Below, in pieces: positions 17,157 to 25,937 of a stretch of DNA of 64,000 nucleotides. This DNA is from Microbacterium luteolum. GTDB taxonomy: Bacteria > Actinomycetota > Actinomycetes > Actinomycetales > Microbacteriaceae. The notes under the pieces are model-generated. The model ran no database searches. It saw only the letters and a program-made list of their open reading frames with translations, and was not told where the DNA came from. Position numbers and translations under genes: made by a program. Numbering within the stretch: the first letter of the stretch is position 1; each line of letters begins with the position of its first letter. The DNA lies in the NCBI RefSeq assembly GCF_039533965.1, contig NZ_BAAAUN010000001.1:1648950-1712949 (forward strand), written 5' to 3'.

Positions 17157-18179
17157 CTAATCCCGGCGGGGTGGGGACGGATGCCCGTCGTCTTCGATGC
17201 TGAGCATCCGCAGACGAGTGGTGCTTCTCCGCTGACGCGTCCTGCGGAGGCGGGCGGCTCGTCGACCCTGCCGACGGCCGGCGATGAGCTGCACGTACAG
17301 CGTCGCGACACCGGCGATCAGGAGACCGGCGAGATTGACAAGCAGCTGGATCGCGGAGCCGCGCGCCTCGTCCCAGGCGCCGACGGCGAGCGTGAGCCCG
17401 ATGGTCCCGACCGCCGGCACCGTCGTGATCGAGATGAACACCCCGACGAGGGCCGACGACTTGGCCGTGGTGAGCGAGAGCACGCCCGCGATGCCCGCGA
17501 GGATCGCGATGACGAACGACCAGGCGTCCGGAGCGACGATGAACTCCGTCGCGGGGCCGGTGGTCGCCTGCTCGTACGTGATCACGCCCGTCGAGTAGAG
17601 AATCGCCCAGATCGCCCAGGCGATGGCGGCGCACGCGGCAAAGCCCCCGAGGAGCGTTCCGAGGGCGGGAGCGACGATCCCGCGGCGTCGGCGGACGATC
17701 GCGTAGGAGATGGCGGCCAGCGGTGCGAACTCCGGACCGACGACCATCGCACCGATGATCAGGATCGGCTGGTCGAGCAGACGACCCACCCCCGCGATGA
17801 GCGTCGCGAGCAGCAGGAAGACGAAGAACGAGACGGACGGATGCGCATCTTCCTCCGCCTTGCCGGCGAGCTGAGCCCAGAGCACGCCGTCGGCGGGGTG
17901 TCCGGGCGCGAGAGTCTCAGCCCGGTCGGCGGCATCGGAGACCACGACCAGAGGTTCCGAGACGACGATGGCGCCCTCGGCGGGGATGCCGAGGTGCCGC
18001 AGCGAGCGCATGATGTTGTTCGCGTTCTCCCTGGTCATCTCGAACAGGATCACGTCACCGCGTCCGTCCATCGCGGCCCCGGGGAGGACGGCCAGCCCAC
18101 AGACCGTGGGGTCTCCTGAAAGAGTCTCCTGCGCCTGATCAGAGAGAGCCTGGGTGACGCTGACGCGGACGGAGAGCAT
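17157..18179 (-). CDS. DUF389-family membrane protein
   Basis: The 340-residue protein has a soluble N-terminal domain of about 105 residues followed by about six membrane helices. It carries the family hallmark LLDQPILIIGAMVVGPEFAPL (about residues 134-154). DUF389 proteins are widespread in actinobacteria and their transport or signalling role is unproven. The N-terminal domain resembles small regulatory ferredoxin-like folds. It is transcribed away from a two-helix membrane protein. Confidence 0.88.
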   Translation of the reverse strand: MLSVRVSVTQALSDQAQETLSGDPTVCGLAVLPGAAMDGRGDVILFEMTRENANNIMRSLRHLGIPAEGAIVVSEPLVVVSDAADRAETLAPGHPADGVLWAQLAGKAEEDAHPSVSFFVFLLLATLIAGVGRLLDQPILIIGAMVVGPEFAPLAAISYAIVRRRRGIVAPALGTLLGGFAACAAIAWAIWAILYSTGVITYEQATTGPATEFIVAPDAWSFVIAILAGIAGVLSLTTAKSSALVGVFISITTVPAVGTIGLTLAVGAWDEARGSAIQLLVNLAGLLIAGVATLYVQLIAGRRQGRRAARLRRTRQRRSTTRLRMLSIEDDGHPSPPRRD

Positions 18180-18218
18180 GCAGCTATTCTGCTCGGTGTC
18201 AGCCGATATCGTGGAGGG

Positions 18219-18443
18219 ATGAGCCGCCCGGAACCCCGTCCCCTCCTCGGACTCGTCGGCGCATTGCTGTTCTGGGGCGGCCTCTGCTTCAGCATCCTCT
18301 TCGGTGCGGTGGGCGTCTGGCTCCTCGCGACCGGATCTCAGCCGTCATGGATCCTGCTGGCCGTCACCGCCGGAGTGTGCCTCGCGGGTCTCGGGGTCGT
18401 GAAGTGGAGCGGTGTGCCGCTGAGCGAGGCGATGCTGCTCTGA
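18219..18443 (+). CDS. Small two-helix membrane protein
   Basis: The 74-residue product consists almost entirely of two transmembrane helices (about residues 10-36 and 43-63), with a short N-terminal tail. It begins 40 bp from the divergent DUF389 gene. No family is recognised. Codon use matches the neighbouring genes, so it is likely real. Confidence 0.65.
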   Translation: MSRPEPRPLLGLVGALLFWGGLCFSILFGAVGVWLLATGSQPSWILLAVTAGVCLAGLGVVKWSGVPLSEAMLL

Positions 18444-18527
18444 CAGGATCTCCGCCGGGCGCAGTCCACTAGCGGCGCCGAACGCGCCTGCTCCGCGCAT
18501 CCCCGTGCGCGAGACGCCGCACGAACG

Positions 18528-18794
18528 TCAGCGTCGGATGCCGGCCTGCAGTGATGCGTACAGGCGCATCAGCTGTGGGACCACGAGGTAGACCGCGACG
18601 GGAACGACCACGATCGTGAGGACGAACGCGCGGAGCACGGGGTTCCATCCCTCGGAGAACGGTGCGATCGCGAAGAAGCCGAGCGTCACGAGCGGGAAGA
18701 TCGCGAGCCAGGTGATCACGGCGCGGACATGCACGGACGGAGGCTTCGTGATGGCATGGTCGGCGGGGCGTGTGGCGGGCTGAGGGTTCGACAT
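18528..18794 (-). CDS. Small membrane protein, two helices
   Basis: The 88-residue protein has two hydrophobic helices (about residues 27-46 and 56-78), with a conserved-looking WLAIFPLVTLGFF and VVPVAVYLVVPQLMRLY. This resembles the membrane tail found on some antibiotic-biosynthesis-monooxygenase proteins. It is divergent from an XRE-cupin regulator, which probably controls it. The function is unknown. Confidence 0.7.
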   Translation of the reverse strand: MSNPQPATRPADHAITKPPSVHVRAVITWLAIFPLVTLGFFAIAPFSEGWNPVLRAFVLTIVVVPVAVYLVVPQLMRLYASLQAGIRR

Positions 18795-18859
18795 GGTCTG
18801 TCCTTCGATCGGGTGACTGCGCGCGGCTTCAGCGGCGCAGGCACCACCGTGGCAGTCGG

Positions 18860-18887
18860 CGGCACGGTAGTGGGAATTCCGTTGCCG
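18860..18887. promoter_or_regulatory. Candidate operator of the XRE-cupin regulator
   Basis: An imperfect inverted repeat (CGGCA at 18860-18864 and TGCCG at 18883-18887, with GGAATTCC between) lies in the divergent promoter region just upstream of the regulator ATG at 18918. This is a weak prediction from position and symmetry. Confidence 0.3.
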
Positions 18888-18917
18888 AAACAGGGAACGA
18901 GGTGCTTGAGTGATCGG

Positions 18918-19511
18918 ATGAGCACCACGCAGCGGATCGAGACGGAACTGAACCAGATCGGGCCGCGGCTTCGACGAGTCCGTCTGGCCAAGGACACCAC
19001 TCTCGTCGACCTGGCGAGCATGACGGGGATATCGAAGAGCACGCTGTCCAGGCTGGAATCCGGCCAACGTAAGCCCAGCCTCGAGCTGCTGCTGCCGATC
19101 GTCGCGGCCCTCGCCGTGCCTCTCGAGCAGATCGTCAGCCCTCCCCGCATCGGCGACCCCCGCGTGGCTCCGAAGACCTCTCGCGCCGACGGACGCATCC
19201 TCACGAGACTCTCGGCCAGAGGAGGTGAGCCGCAGGCCTTCAAGATCACGATCCCTGCGACCGAGCGGGAGCCGACCCTGCGCGCCCACGACGGGTACGA
19301 GTGGATCTACGTGCTGGACGGTCGCATGAGGCTCGTGCTCGGCGAGCACGACATCGTCATGCGGCCGGGCGAGGTCGCGGAGTTCGACACGAAGAACCCG
19401 CACTGGTTCGGGTCAGCCGGGGCTGGCCCTGTGGAGATTCTCAGCCTGTTCGGCGCGCACGGACAGCGGATGCATCTCCGCGCGCGCACCACTCCCGCGA
19501 AAGCCGGCTGA
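18918..19511 (+). CDS. XRE-cupin transcriptional regulator
   Basis: The 197-residue protein has an N-terminal helix-turn-helix (about residues 15-70, with LASMTGISKSTLSRLESGQRKPS) and a C-terminal cupin sensor domain (about 115-185, with HDGYEWIYVLDGRMRL and PGEVAEFDTKNPHWFG). This arrangement is typical of regulators that bind a small ligand in the cupin. Its likely target is the divergent small membrane protein gene at 18528-18794. Confidence 0.9.
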   Translation: MSTTQRIETELNQIGPRLRRVRLAKDTTLVDLASMTGISKSTLSRLESGQRKPSLELLLPIVAALAVPLEQIVSPPRIGDPRVAPKTSRADGRILTRLSARGGEPQAFKITIPATEREPTLRAHDGYEWIYVLDGRMRLVLGEHDIVMRPGEVAEFDTKNPHWFGSAGAGPVEILSLFGAHGQRMHLRARTTPAKAG

Positions 19512-19523
19512 CGCTCGCATCCC

Positions 19524-20204
19524 TCACCGCGCGTCTCCATCGCCGGCTCGTCGGCGCATCCGCCCCGTCTGATGCGCCCAGATGGCGATCTCGACGCGGT
19601 TGCGGGCACCGAGCTTGGTCATGAGGCTCGCGACGTGCGTCTTCACCGTGCTGATGGTGATGTACAGCTCGCTCGCGATCTCCCCGTTGCTCAGGCCTCC
19701 CGCGACGTTCGCGAGCACCTGCTCCTCGCGCTCTGTGAGCGGCTCGACCGGCTGCGGCGGCGGTGCGGTGGGCCGTGCTCCGGCGAACGCCTCGAGCAGC
19801 CGCACCGTGACGTTGGGGGCGATCAGAGCATCCCCACCGGCAGCGGCGCGGATCGCCTGGGCGAGCAGCTCCGGTCCGGCATCCTTGAGCAGAAAGCCCT
19901 TCGCGCCCGCTCGCAGCGCCGCGAAGACGTACTCGTCGAGGTCGAAGGTCGTGATGACGACGACGGCCACCGGATCGTCCACACCCGGACCAGCGAGCAG
20001 GCGCGTCGCCTCGATGCCGTCGACGTCGGGCATGCGGATGTCGAACAGGCACACGTCGGGTCGCAGGCTGCGGGCGAGAGCGACGGCTTCGTTGCCGTCG
20101 ACGGCCTGACCCACGACCTCGATGTCCGGCTGCGCGCCGAGGATCATGCTCAGCCCCGTGCGCACGAGCTCCTGGTCGTCGGCGACGAGCACGCGGATGG
20201 TCAT
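19524..20204 (-). CDS. LuxR/NarL-family response regulator
   Basis: The product (226 residues from the ATG at 20204, MTIRVLVADDQ) has a receiver domain with the acidic DDQ near the N-terminus, the phospho-acceptor in VCLFDIRMPDVDG and the lysine in GFLLKDA. A LuxR helix-turn-helix follows (LTEREEQVLANVAGGLSNGEIASEL). The ATG overlaps the histidine kinase stop by 4 bp, fixing this start over a longer frame. It forms a two-component system with the upstream gene. Confidence 0.93.
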   Translation of the reverse strand: MTIRVLVADDQELVRTGLSMILGAQPDIEVVGQAVDGNEAVALARSLRPDVCLFDIRMPDVDGIEATRLLAGPGVDDPVAVVVITTFDLDEYVFAALRAGAKGFLLKDAGPELLAQAIRAAAGGDALIAPNVTVRLLEAFAGARPTAPPPQPVEPLTEREEQVLANVAGGLSNGEIASELYITISTVKTHVASLMTKLGARNRVEIAIWAHQTGRMRRRAGDGDAR

Positions 20205-21337
20205 GCTGCCCATCCAACACGAGGGAGCACCGCGGTGACGACCCATCCGCCACCCGGCGCGGGTCCGGCCTGGCAGGTGCCGCCGAGAAGGGCAGCACGC
20301 TCCGTCATGCCGATGATCCCGAATCCGGGCGTGGGCGACGTGGCGACCTCTCCGTCGTTCGTCACGCTCAACCGCAGCCCGTCCTCATCCGCCTCCACCA
20401 GCACGTCAACGCGCGAGATCTGCCGGGCGTGACGGAGGGCGTTGGTCACGGATTCCTGCGCGAGGCGGAAGACCGCGGCAGCCACAGGCGGCGGGATGCT
20501 GCCGTCGTCGCCCGCGACCTTCACGGCGACGGCCACACCGCCCGGCCTCGTTCCGGCGAGCTGCTCGATGTCGCCCAGACTCGGACTGGGCGCGAGCTCC
20601 GCCGTGTCGCCCTGTCGCAGCACCCGCACCATGGAGCGCAGTTCGCTCAGGGTCTTGGCCGCCTCCGCCTCGATCACGCCGAGTGCGTCCTCTGCCGCTC
20701 GGGGGTCTCGCGCCGCCATCACCAGGCCCGCCTGCGCCCGGATCGCGATGGCCGAGACGTGGTGGGCGACCGTGTCATGCAGATCACGGGCGAGATGTTC
20801 GCGTTCCCGCATCCGGATGCGGTCGAGGCCGCGCTGCCGGGATCCGGCGCGATAGCGGAAGGCGACGCCGAGCAGCACCACCGCCAGCAGCAGCGCGAAT
20901 CCGCCGATGAGATCATCGAGGCCTTCCCCGCGGACGAACGTGAGGCCGAGGCTCGCCAGGAGGACGGCCGACCCGATCACGAGGTCGCGACCCGACCCCC
21001 AGCGATAGAGGGCGTAGACGTTCACCATGACGAAGAGACTCGTGTAGAGGGTCGAGTCGGGCAGCAGCAGCCCGAGCGGCACCATCACGATGACGAGCAT
21101 CACCAGCGGCCGCGTGCGGCGCCACAGCACCGTCGGGAGTACGGCGAGCAGCACGAGCACCGAGAGCAGCGGCTGCTGCAGGTCGGTCCGGAAGATCCCC
21201 TCGACCACAGCCAGCACGGCGACGACGGCCACGAGAACCCCGTCCCGCCACACCCGGCGCGGCGGAGGAGGCACGGCGCTCGGCGCCCTCCACGCGGAAC
21301 GCCAGAGCCCGGTCACCCCGTCAGGATACAAGCGCAC
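20201..21337 (-). CDS. Sensor histidine kinase (HisKA_3 type)
   Basis: The 378-residue kinase has four or five N-terminal membrane helices without a large extracellular loop. The dimerisation/phospho-acceptor segment REHLARDLHDTVAHHVSAIAI follows (His about 189), and an HATPase domain carries LAQESVTNALRHA and GFGIIGMTERA. It starts at a GTG and overlaps the DUF2306 gene by 17 bp, so the three genes are probably co-transcribed. The intramembrane-type sensor suggests an envelope signal. Confidence 0.92.
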   Translation of the reverse strand: MRLYPDGVTGLWRSAWRAPSAVPPPPRRVWRDGVLVAVVAVLAVVEGIFRTDLQQPLLSVLVLLAVLPTVLWRRTRPLVMLVIVMVPLGLLLPDSTLYTSLFVMVNVYALYRWGSGRDLVIGSAVLLASLGLTFVRGEGLDDLIGGFALLLAVVLLGVAFRYRAGSRQRGLDRIRMREREHLARDLHDTVAHHVSAIAIRAQAGLVMAARDPRAAEDALGVIEAEAAKTLSELRSMVRVLRQGDTAELAPSPSLGDIEQLAGTRPGGVAVAVKVAGDDGSIPPPVAAAVFRLAQESVTNALRHARQISRVDVLVEADEDGLRLSVTNDGEVATSPTPGFGIIGMTERAALLGGTCQAGPAPGGGWVVTAVLPRVGWAA

Positions 21338-22013
21338 CTCGATCCGACACGCGGCTCATCCGCCGGCCGGTCCTTCGGCGGATGAGCAGCTCTGCCACGG
21401 CGCTGTTGATCACGAACGCCGTCGCGACCAGCCAGGCTTCCCCGAACGCGTCGACGTCGCCGAGGGGGATCGTCCACAGCGCGAACACGAGCGCCTGGGT
21501 TCCGCCGGAGACGGCGATCGCGTAGGCGCGGGTCATCCATGCACCGTGCGCAGCGAAGTCGCGGCGCGTGATCGCGATCACCGCCCGCACCAGGAACACC
21601 GTCATCGCTGCTGCGAAGACGAGGCGAACCATCGCGAGCGGGAGCTCCTCGAGGCGGCCGCCGAAGAAGACCGCGAGCCAGATGGCGGACAGCGCCGCGA
21701 TGAAGGCAGCGGGGATCAGGACGCGGCCGGCGGCACGATGCCAGCGATGCCGGGTTCGCAGTGCCGGAGAGAACTGGAACGCGCCGAGAACGCAGAACAC
21801 GGTCATCGCCACGATGTGCGCGATCAGCGCCGCTGTCGAGACGAGGGGAAGTGAGCCCCCGGGGGTGGCGCTCACTTCCCCGAGGCGGAGCACACCGCCG
21901 AGCACCGGGAGCGCACTCAGCAGCAAGAGGCCGGTGATCGCCGGCCATCCGCTCTTCGGACGCCGCCGCTGTTGCACGGCCGGCGGGCGGTTGACCTTCA
22001 TCTGTTGCGACAT
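21321..22013 (-). CDS. DUF2306-family membrane protein
   Basis: The 230-residue protein has about six to seven hydrophobic segments and the HRxxGR motif typical of the family (RHRWHRAAGRVLI), which marks a possible haem or quinone-like binding site. It is the first gene of a leftward unit with the histidine kinase and response regulator and overlaps the kinase start. It might be a partner or target of that system. Function is unproven. Confidence 0.82.
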   Translation of the reverse strand: MSQQMKVNRPPAVQQRRRPKSGWPAITGLLLLSALPVLGGVLRLGEVSATPGGSLPLVSTAALIAHIVAMTVFCVLGAFQFSPALRTRHRWHRAAGRVLIPAAFIAALSAIWLAVFFGGRLEELPLAMVRLVFAAAMTVFLVRAVIAITRRDFAAHGAWMTRAYAIAVSGGTQALVFALWTIPLGDVDAFGEAWLVATAFVINSAVAELLIRRRTGRRMSRVSDRGALVS

Positions 22014-22144
22014 GTCTCGATGCTCGTCGCCTCACGAGGCCTGTGCATCGGCCCTCGGCACGGAAACGATGCCGTACTTTCGGCCGATCGGATCCGGACC
22101 TCCTGGCCGATGACGCGCAAACCCGAGACGGCGAGCATCGAGTC

Positions 22145-23152
22145 ATGACAACCGAAACGACCATGACCGCGGCCGTCTACCGCCGCTTCGGCGGCCCCGA
22201 GGAGGTGCACCTCGAGCAGCGCCCGATCCCTTCGCCGAAGCCGGGAGAGGTACTCATCCGGGTGCACGCGAGCACGGTGAGCATCGCCGACCATCGGTCC
22301 CGCGCTCGCGACGTCCCGTCCGGCCTCGGTCTGCTTGTAGCCGCCGGACTCGGGGCGTTCCGGCCGAAGCATCCGATTCTGGGCATGGATGCCGCGGGCG
22401 TCGTCGAAGCCGTCGGCTCGGACGTCACAGCTTTCACCGCCGGCGATCGCGTCATCGCGGCGACGGGCGGAGCTTTCGGCGGTCACGCCGAGTACGTGTG
22501 CCTGCCCGCCGACGGAGCGATCACCCGCGCTCCCGCGAGCCTGACGCTCGAGGAGGCGGTGACCCTCGTGTTCGGCGGAATCACCGTGCAGGGCTTCTTC
22601 GCCCAGGTCTCGATCGGGCCGGGCACCTCGGTGCTGGTGAACGGCGCATCCGGCGCGGTCGGCACCGCGGCGATCCAGCTGGCGAAGCAGCTCGGCGCCG
22701 ACGTCACCGCCGTCACGAGCGGGGGCAACGCTGCGCTCGTGACCTCACTCGGCGCCGACCGCGTCATCGACTACACCCGACAGGACTTCACCGCGGGCGA
22801 CGAGACATACGACGTGATCGTCGACGGCGTCGGCAATGCCGGATTCGGCCGCGTCGAGGGATCGATCGCTCCCGGCGGGGCGCTGCTGCTCATCGTCGGC
22901 GACCTGTGGTCGATGCTGCGCAGCCGCTGGCAGACCCGCCGATCGGGAAAGCTCGTCACCTGGAACGTCGGCAAGCCCGGCGCCGACGAGCTCGCCTACC
23001 TCGTCGCCCTCGCGGACTCCGGTCGTTACCGGCCCGTCATCGACCGCACCTTCGACCTGGCCGACATCGTCGAGGCGCACCGCTACGTCGACACCGGGCG
23101 CAAGCGCGGCAACGTCGTGCTGCGCATCGCCGACGCCGATGCACTTTCCTGA
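22145..23152 (+). CDS. Zinc-free NAD(P)-dependent alcohol dehydrogenase/quinone oxidoreductase
   Basis: This 335-residue medium-chain dehydrogenase family protein lacks the zinc-ligand cysteines. It has the quinone-oxidoreductase cofactor motif NGASGAVGTAAIQLAKQLGA (about residues 165-184) and a GMDAAGVVEAVG core. It probably reduces quinones or enones with NADPH. It lies 25 bp upstream of a membrane-protein gene preceded by AAAGGAG, suggesting an operon. Confidence 0.9.
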   Translation: MTTETTMTAAVYRRFGGPEEVHLEQRPIPSPKPGEVLIRVHASTVSIADHRSRARDVPSGLGLLVAAGLGAFRPKHPILGMDAAGVVEAVGSDVTAFTAGDRVIAATGGAFGGHAEYVCLPADGAITRAPASLTLEEAVTLVFGGITVQGFFAQVSIGPGTSVLVNGASGAVGTAAIQLAKQLGADVTAVTSGGNAALVTSLGADRVIDYTRQDFTAGDETYDVIVDGVGNAGFGRVEGSIAPGGALLLIVGDLWSMLRSRWQTRRSGKLVTWNVGKPGADELAYLVALADSGRYRPVIDRTFDLADIVEAHRYVDTGRKRGNVVLRIADADALS

Positions 23153-23177
23153 TCCACACCCGACAAAGGAGCACCAG

Positions 23178-23669
23178 ATGAGAACACGTCGACCCACCAC
23201 CACGGCACTCGAAGAGCAGCGGATGCCGGTGCGAGTCAAACTCGCCGCCGCATGGGCGAGCTTCATGTTCCTGTACATCTACGTGGACATCCTCGCCTTC
23301 TACAAACCCGGCGTCGTCGACGACATCCTCGTCGGCGTCGTCTGGCAGTTCGACATCACCCAGACCTGGGCGATCACCGCGCTGAGCCTCCTGGCGATCC
23401 CGATCCTCATGGTCGTGCTGTCGGTCGCACTGCCCGCCCGGGCCGCCCGCATCGCCACCCTCATCGTGGCCGCGATACAGGTCCCGTTCGCGGCCTTCAA
23501 CGCGGTCGGCGAGGTGGGCGGGTCGTGGCTGTACTTCTACATCCTCGGCGTCGCGCTGGAGCTGATCGTTCTCGTCTTCATCCTCAAGTGGGCATGGACG
23601 TGGCCGCGGACGGCAACGATCACGGTGCCGACGACCGGTGCGGACCGTGAGGTGCGACACGTTCGGTAG
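23178..23669 (+). CDS. Four-helix membrane protein (DUF6326-like)
   Basis: The 163-residue protein has four predicted membrane helices and conserved-looking YIYVDILAFYKPG after the first helix. That region resembles a family of small actinobacterial and Bacteroidetes membrane proteins (DUF6326, from memory). A strong AAAGGAG precedes the ATG. It is probably co-transcribed with the oxidoreductase upstream. Function is unknown. Confidence 0.75.
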   Translation: MRTRRPTTTALEEQRMPVRVKLAAAWASFMFLYIYVDILAFYKPGVVDDILVGVVWQFDITQTWAITALSLLAIPILMVVLSVALPARAARIATLIVAAIQVPFAAFNAVGEVGGSWLYFYILGVALELIVLVFILKWAWTWPRTATITVPTTGADREVRHVR

Positions 23670-23732
23670 AGGGCTCGATCGCCCGAGCCGGGTCGATACC
23701 GTGGAGGCAACGACCGGAGCGAGGACGCATTC

Positions 23733-23933
23733 ATGACCGAACCGATTCAGCCCAGGGCCAGGACCAAGACGGACACGCTGTGGCGCGTCATCATCATCGC
23801 GATCTTCGTGATCGGAGTGCTGGTGGCAACCGCGTTTCCGGTGCTCAACGGCAACTGGCGCTCGGTGTTCGGCGCTGTCCCCGTCTTCGCATTCGGGATA
23901 CTCATCGCTGCGATCCGCTCGCTTCGTCACTGA
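23733..23933 (+). CDS. Small two-helix membrane protein
   Basis: The 66-residue product has two hydrophobic helices (about residues 18-36 and 44-62) and an N-terminal polar segment with several Thr, Lys and Arg. Nothing identifies its function. A hairpin with a 6-bp stem (GGCTCG/CGAGCC) sits in the gap before it, so it may have its own promoter. Its end is convergent with the kinase gene at 23955. Confidence 0.6.
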   Translation: MTEPIQPRARTKTDTLWRVIIIAIFVIGVLVATAFPVLNGNWRSVFGAVPVFAFGILIAAIRSLRH

Positions 23934-23954
23934 CCTGCCGCTCGACGGGAAGCA

Positions 23955-24869
23955 TCATGCGTCCCGTGCCATCAACATCCGATCGATGACGCGGCGGGAG
24001 GATTCTCGTAACTCGTCCAGGCGGTCCGGACGCTGTTCGCGTGCCCATCTGACGACGTCCAACGCCCCGAGTACCGCGAGTTCCCAGAGCACGGGTCTCG
24101 CGGTCTCAGGATCGATTCCGGCGCCGCAGAGCACCTCGGCCCACGCGGCTGCCGAGACAGGGGATTGCCGGGACTCCATCACGTGCCACCGGTGCAGGAC
24201 ATCGAGGTCACCCCAGGGAACCGGTCCTGCATGCGCGGCGCCCCAATCGATGACCGCATATCGGGCGCCCGCTACGACGTTCCGTGTCGACAAGTCGCCA
24301 TGGATGAGCCCCTGGGGAAGCGCGCGATCCAGCTGCGAGGAGAGCATCGCACGGATGGTCCCCTGGTCGCTCCGCCGGTACACCCCGAGCTGGATCAGCG
24401 GGTCTTCGTCGGTGAGCATGGCGAGGTTGTAGGAGACATGCGCGCGCCACGCGGCGTCCAGGTCGCGCCCGAACCGCGAGAACAGCGTGCTGGGGGCGGT
24501 CGCCGTATCGACCGTGGAGAGCGCCCGCAACGAGGTACCGATCGCGTGCCAGGCTTCCAGGTCATCCGGGGAGGCGGTCGTACCGGCGATGTACTCCACC
24601 ACGAGATACGACGTGTCGGCGGCTCGCCCTCGGGCTACGACCGCAGAGGTGTGGATCCCGACCTCCGCTGCGGCCTCCAACGCCCAGAGCTCGAAGTCGA
24701 AGGGATCTACCATCTGCGAAGGATCCCGCGCGAAACGAACGACAACGTCGTGGGTCTCGCCCTGAACCCGAGCCACGAAGTTCTCGTTCCCACCGGGAAG
24801 CATCGTCACGGTGCGAACGGAGATGCCTGACGAAGCGGCGATGAGCTTCACGCGATCTGCTTCGTTCAC
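23955..24869 (-). CDS. Aminoglycoside-phosphotransferase-family kinase
   Basis: The 304-residue protein has the APH fold. The catalytic loop is LIHGDLSTRNVV (about residues 187-198) and the metal-binding segment is YAVIDWGAAHAGP. A glycine-rich N-terminal LPGGNENFVARV nucleotide loop is also present. Family members phosphorylate aminoglycosides, homoserine, choline or sugars. Nothing in the context shows drug resistance, and a metabolic substrate is as likely. Confidence 0.85.
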   Translation of the reverse strand: MNEADRVKLIAASSGISVRTVTMLPGGNENFVARVQGETHDVVVRFARDPSQMVDPFDFELWALEAAAEVGIHTSAVVARGRAADTSYLVVEYIAGTTASPDDLEAWHAIGTSLRALSTVDTATAPSTLFSRFGRDLDAAWRAHVSYNLAMLTDEDPLIQLGVYRRSDQGTIRAMLSSQLDRALPQGLIHGDLSTRNVVAGARYAVIDWGAAHAGPVPWGDLDVLHRWHVMESRQSPVSAAAWAEVLCGAGIDPETARPVLWELAVLGALDVVRWAREQRPDRLDELRESSRRVIDRMLMARDA

Positions 24870-24929
24870 CCGTCCAATCTAGGACCGGCTGTGCGGTCGG
24901 CTGGATGCACCGCGCCATATCATGACCGT

Positions 24930-25436
24930 GTGATCCCGCGCCCGCTTCGACCAGACCTCGAGACCGCCGAAGCTCGGTACGACGCTGTGCTGCACGAGTT
25001 GCACGCGTACGCGCGATTCGTCGATGAGCACGGCGACGAGAACGGATCCGTGTACGAGTCGATGTCGGCCCGGATCCGACAGCTGACAGGAAAAGACACC
25101 AGCTCGTTCAACCTCGCGGAATGGTGGGAAGGCGAAGGCGCCGAGGTGCTGGCCTTCCGCCTGTCGCTTCCGGCTCCCCCGACCGTCACACTCGGAAGCG
25201 ACGACATCCGTGCCATCGTGCACTGGCTGAAGACGCCCCGGCTGCCGCGCTCAGGTTCCTTCGCCGAAGAGTTCGAGCTCTATCTCGATGACTATTACTA
25301 CGAGCTTCTCCGCAAGAACTGCAGCCGCTACGACCATCGCGTGCTGTTCGGCTCCCGGCTGAGCCCCGGCGGCACGAGAACCGAGATGACGGTGGAGGAA
25401 GCGGTCGAATGGTTGCTGGCATCCCGGAAGCCGTAG
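24930..25436 (+). CDS. Hypothetical protein
   Basis: The 168-residue product (GTG start at 24930; an ATG at 24891 would add 13 residues) is acidic and soluble, rich in aromatic residues near the C-terminus (FELYLDDYYYELLRKNCSRYD). No family is recognised. It is divergent from the APH-like kinase gene with a gap of about 60 bp and is the last gene before the accessory island. Confidence 0.6.
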   Translation: MIPRPLRPDLETAEARYDAVLHELHAYARFVDEHGDENGSVYESMSARIRQLTGKDTSSFNLAEWWEGEGAEVLAFRLSLPAPPTVTLGSDDIRAIVHWLKTPRLPRSGSFAEEFELYLDDYYYELLRKNCSRYDHRVLFGSRLSPGGTRTEMTVEEAVEWLLASRKP

Positions 25437-25937
25437 ACGACAAGGACCTGTCCGATCTCACGAGAGTTGTCATGAAGTGAGACATGGCTTCTGCGGAATC
25501 CCGCGGCCGCCATGATCGCCCCGTCGTGTGACTTGTCTCACGAGAGTTGTCAGAATCTGAACTTCAGCGGGCAGCCAGCCCCGCGCATCGGCCTCCATCG
25601 TGCTCGTGATCGCTCGTGGTGAACACCAGGAGCCAATTCACGAGGTCGGAATCCCGACTGCGATGCGGACTGCGCATCGGCCCGCGACACGCGACAGCTA
25701 AGGGCCGCGGCGTCCCTCGAACCGCCACAGCGCTCTCCAAGAAAGCGGGAAGAGGGCGGAGACTCCACAGTGCGGATCTGCATCTACGGTCTCAGCCTTC
25801 TTGACGCGCGCCCGCGGCGGGGTGGGCCGCATGAACGTCCATCGGACGGTTGAGATACCGGTCGCCCCCTCGGACCGGCGTCCACCAGCGTCGATCGATG
25901 ACCTCGTCAGCGCTGCATCTGTCCGATCGCGCGGCAG
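25437..25937. other. Gene-free 500-bp stretch at the edge of the accessory island
   Basis: No convincing gene is found. The left part carries two identical 17-bp direct repeats and further TGTCA/GTGAGACA fragments of the type seen at insertion-sequence ends. The right part has short frames in all directions without conserved sequence. It probably represents a degraded insertion sequence or integration scar. Confidence 0.5.
25456..25552. repeat. Pair of 17-bp direct repeats, probable insertion-sequence end relic
   Basis: TCTCACGAGAGTTGTCA occurs at 25456-25472 and 25536-25552, exactly 80 bp apart. The segment between them also has GTGAGACATG and GTGTGACTTG. Arrays of GTGAGACA/TTGTCA subterminal repeats are found at the ends of some actinobacterial insertion sequences (IS481-like elements, from memory). 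No transposase remains. Confidence 0.5.

Noticed and set aside
17088..18119. Rightward frame opposite the DUF389 gene
   Set aside because: Antisense shadow with extreme Arg/Asp/Gly composition.
25437..25560. CRISPR array because of direct repeats
   Set aside because: Only two repeat copies with a single unit of spacing and no cas genes.
25616..25804. Short frames in the gap before the PLD gene
   Set aside because: Overlapping frames on both strands without conserved sequence.
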